This document shows positions 61,448 through 64,000 of a DNA stretch of 64,000 nucleotides, piece by piece. The translations under genes and the position numbers were made by a program. The DNA lies in the NCBI GenBank assembly GCA_012932295.1, contig JAAONU010000004.1:24560872-24624871 (forward strand), in the 5' to 3' direction. This DNA comes from Cyclina sinensis (taxonomy: Eukaryota > Mollusca > Bivalvia > Venerida > Veneridae). The notes beneath the pieces are model-generated. The model searched no databases. It had not been told where the DNA came from and worked only from the letters and a program-made list of their open reading frames with translations. The stretch's first letter is position 1, and each line of letters begins with the position of its first letter.

Positions 61448-61546
61448 TCCGTAACCGTAGTCTTTTCCAGTAGGTTTGTCTAGGATTACGGAACTTCAGT
61501 AATCCTAGATTCGGAGGCTAGGATTACGGTTCTGTAACCGTAGCCA
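61448..61546. repeat. Compound hairpin with repeated CTAGGATTACGG
   Basis: CTAGGATTAC (61480-61489) pairs with GTAATCCTAG (61499-61508). GGCTAGGATTAC (61517-61528) pairs imperfectly with GTAACCGTAGCC (61533-61544). TAACCGTAG also appears at 61452, so alternative foldings exist. It is probably a small MITE or a structural element. Confidence 0.55.
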
Positions 61547-61739
61547 CTGCCAAAAGATAAATGATATTGAAGGAGAATATAAATTTGAAAATATATCTTA
61601 GGGCATTTAGACAGGAAATATTCCTTTTTGAGCATTAAAGCTCTGTCCAGTCATATTTTTAATTCAGTTTACTAGTTCACATAGACTTTTATCATGTTTA
61701 TGATAGTTAATGATGCTTTAACATTGAGTTATGTCAGAT

Positions 61740-61897
61740 TTGTTGCTACTCTAAATCAGTGGTTAGAGACAAATAAACATAAGACACAAAGTCTGATATC
61801 AATTGTCACGAAGAAATGTTGCCCTGCCCAGGGGTCGAACCAGCAACCAATGGATTACTAATCCAGTGCTCTACCTATTGAGCTAAGTGGGCAGGCA
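61740..61897 (-). mobile_element. tRNA-derived SINE, short
   Basis: The minus-strand head is GCCTGCCCACTTAGCTCAAT, with A box TAGCTCAATAGGTAGAGCA and B box GGTTCGACCCC. The anticodon-like loop is TTAGTAA, hinting at a tRNA-Thr origin, but acceptor and T stems are mismatched so it is not a working tRNA. The middle ACATTTCTTCGTGACAATTG matches the core of the 15.5-kb SINE. It ends near CTCTAACCACTGATTTAGAG. Confidence 0.8.
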
Positions 61898-61899
61898 TC

Positions 61900-62900
61900 C
61901 ATCCCATCTAGCTCCTTTTAAATTTTATACAGGCCTTGTCCTATTTTACTTGTATTTAAGGCATAATTCTGTTTCTGTCAGGATAGAAATTTTTAAAGGT
62001 ATCCAAGTTTAAAAGAATACTCAAAATTGCATTATGAAATCATTTAAGCCTAGCTTACTGTTAACTGACAAAATTAATATAGTAACAAATAGTTGCTGCA
62101 AAAAATTTAATCAGAAAAATGATATTTCACACTTCATGGTAATTAACTAGTTGTAAAACCTAAGTATGCTATGTCACCAAAGATGGTATGTTTTTTTAAC
62201 ACAGCATGTGGTCTGCAGTTGGAACTTTATGATCCCTAGCTTGTTGATTAGATCATAATTGATTAGGGCTATCAATCAAGTGATATATATTTTATGGCAG
62301 ATAATGTGATTTATTGATGTCCTGAAATTTTGTATTACATATTAGTGTTGTAACCAGTATTTTAATTGTAATGGCCTTTGCAGCCACTGCACCCCGATCA
62401 ACTAGGATGCTACCGCAATCGAAAATCAGCAATCACCTTCCTCAGTTGCATATATTTTTCTCTCTTGTGTTCATTTCGGGAGCATCCATCGTTTCCAAGG
62501 AATTGATGAACGATATCCTTGTTTTATTCCTGTGAGTTATTCAAAAGACAGGGTGTACATTTTTTGCAGCATGAAGAAATCAGCAAATGATGTTATTGTG
62601 TCGGACCCCCACAGGTAGTCAAGAAAGAAGTGAACAGGAATGGCTGTACTCATTGGCTTAAGCATATACAGTAAACAAAATGGTATGTAATGAGATCATT
62701 ACATCAGAGCTGTTGATTTATAGTTTGGATAAGCAATGAAAAACTTAAGATAACTGAAGTCACGTTTTCTTACCATGGCTACCAGAAGTTGTACAGAAAA
62801 GGCAGTGTGCAATCACCTGTTGAAATCTACCGGTATAAGATACTACTATGAATTTCATTTCATTGAAATGAAAAGAAAATAAAATGGAATTAGTAACACT
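61900..62900. other. Non-coding DNA, nothing recognised
   Basis: AT-rich, short ORFs only, with no conserved motif or inverted repeat of note. Confidence 0.35.
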
Positions 62901-62902
62901 TC

Positions 62903-63240
62903 TGTGTTGTCCATCCGTCCGTCTGTCTGCCTATCACAAAACTTTTCCGGACTACTCCTCTTAAACTACTGGTGCGATTTCATCCAAATTGTACAGGAAT
63001 GATCAGTACCAAGTGTTGTTGTGCATATCTTTAGCATTTTCAAGTTTAATGATTTTTGTCAGGGTTATGGCCCTTTAATGATATTTATTTTTGAAGTTTG
63101 TCAGAACTACTTCTCTTATGCTACCAAGTTTTATTGAAATATGCAAAAAAAACAAAAACACTTTGATTGGGCTGCAACTTTGTGGCCGGAAAGCTTTTTA
63201 GAAACTGTGTCTTCGTGACGCTAGAGCTTCGTTAGTTCAT
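62903..63240 (+). mobile_element. Dispersed (GTCC)n-core repeat, copy at 62.9 kb
   Basis: TGTCCATCCGTCCGTCTGTC is followed by CACAAAACTTTTCCGGAC, then GGTGCGATTTCATCCAAATTG, then GTCAGGGTTATGGCCCTTTAATG. It ends near GACGCTAGAGCTTCGTTAGT. It has no gene. Confidence 0.55.
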
Positions 63241-63478
63241 GTTTGGCAGTTTAACCCTTAGCATTTACTACACTATAAAGGAAAGATGCATTAAAACAAA
63301 CCGCTAAGTGTTCAACTTCTAACAATCGCGTTAGTTGTTAATGATGAATAGAGCATTTAAAAAAAGCAATACGACTGTTTACTTTTATAATCGGGTTTAT
63401 CTGTTTCCAGCTTAGTTCTTCGACTGCATTTTTCTTATGTATCAAAAGCACATATAGAATTCACTCAGAAGTCAGACG

Positions 63479-64000
63479 TGTGTCATGTCTGTCTATTTAT
63501 TCTGGACAGTCTAATCATTTATGGGTAAAAGCCAATTCATGACATTTTCTTTGCAATTTGTTTCAAAATGACACACAGATTGGGGTTAGTTGAACTGTAT
63601 GAAATACTTTTTAGAGATGGATGTCAAAGGATCTTTCTCAATTAGGTCAGTATCTGTCTTTCACAGGAAATAAATCTAATTCTACACTGACCTCGTCAAG
63701 CTCTTGTTCTGCTAGAATTAATGTCAGATCAGATATAATTTTGAAATTCCTGTGAAACTCCGCTTTTCTAGGTGGAAGTATTTAAAATTTATTACATTTA
63801 ACTTGTTGGTTTTCGTCAACTATAAAGAAATAAACAATTTATAATTGACGGTTTTAACGGGTTTTATCAAATGAATGACGATTTAGAATATGTTATGTTT
63901 GTGACTTTTCTTTAAATATGCTTTGATGTGATTTTACTTAGTTAATTACTTGCTTACCGTTTGTTTATTTATAATTATAATTTAATACCAATAGTGTATG
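63479..64000 (+). repeat. Local duplication E2, cut by the window edge
   Basis: This is the second copy of 52149-52760 at an offset of 11330 bp at its left end. It has small insertions (ACTGACCTCGTCA near 63687, AAGT near 63775) and a deletion of about 100 bp after TTTATAATTGACGG relative to E1. It continues past the window. Confidence 0.85.

Noticed and set aside
61815..61897. A genuine tRNA-Thr gene on the minus strand
   Set aside because: A and B boxes and an AGT-like anticodon loop are present, but acceptor and T-arm pairings fail, and the sequence continues into the same SINE core as at 15.5 kb.

Overview
This window looks like non-coding, repeat-dense DNA from an animal nuclear genome, most likely a bivalve mollusc. 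That assignment rests on AT-richness, the absence of any long intact ORF in 64 kb, tRNA-headed SINEs, Tc1 and mariner relics, and dispersed repeats with a (GTCC/GTCT)n core plus 151-152 bp sub-repeats that I recognise as typical of bivalve genomes. No complete host protein-coding gene, rRNA gene, functional tRNA gene or CRISPR array can be supported. The coding signal consists of decayed transposase genes and one unidentified decayed reading frame inside a large transposon.

The first organising structure is an old segmental duplication. Copy 1 (about 0.3-30.1 kb) and copy 2 (about 33.9-46.5 kb) are co-linear and in the same orientation. Matching blocks run in the same order: 1.6/34.9, 19.7/38.9, 20.3/39.6, 22.25/42.3, 24.7/43.9, 27.7/44.6 and 29.9/46.3 kb. 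Copy 1 is longer mainly because of insertions that copy 2 lacks, so copy 2 serves as an approximate empty site. Some of the best-conserved blocks look like promoter or 5'-exon DNA: a TATA-like box beside an ETS-type CACTTCCGG site, and GTAAGT or GTGAGT splice-donor-like sites. Coding exons are not visible.

The second is a 12.4-kb element at 6585-18943 with terminal inverted repeats of about 1.2-1.3 kb. Each arm is a tandem series of TTAACA...TGTTAA palindromes. Its interior holds a decayed unrecognised gene (9.9-11.2 kb), several hairpin plus tRNA-like plus T-run modules, a SINE and small MITEs.

The third is an array at 56.6-58.2 kb with 14 exact copies of the palindrome TTATGCCGGCATAA plus degenerate copies, alternating at about 75 and 126 bp. 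No second arm is present in the window.

Other regions. 25.6-26.5 kb is a dead full-length Tc1-type transposase gene. 28.7-29.7 and 59.5-60.5 kb are 151-152 bp tandem arrays carrying TGACCTTGA, a nuclear-receptor-like half site. 30.8-31.3 kb is a GC-rich MITE with GGCGTACGCC palindromes. 32.6-33.3 and 40.8-41.6 kb are two nearly identical copies of a young element ending in a giant hairpin. 36.9-37.6 kb is a 95-bp minisatellite. 49-55 kb and the right edge of the window carry smaller nested duplications (51.4/54.1 kb and 52.15/63.5 kb). 55.4 kb is a mariner relic.

All boundaries were read by eye. Identities are approximate, and nothing here has been checked against a database.
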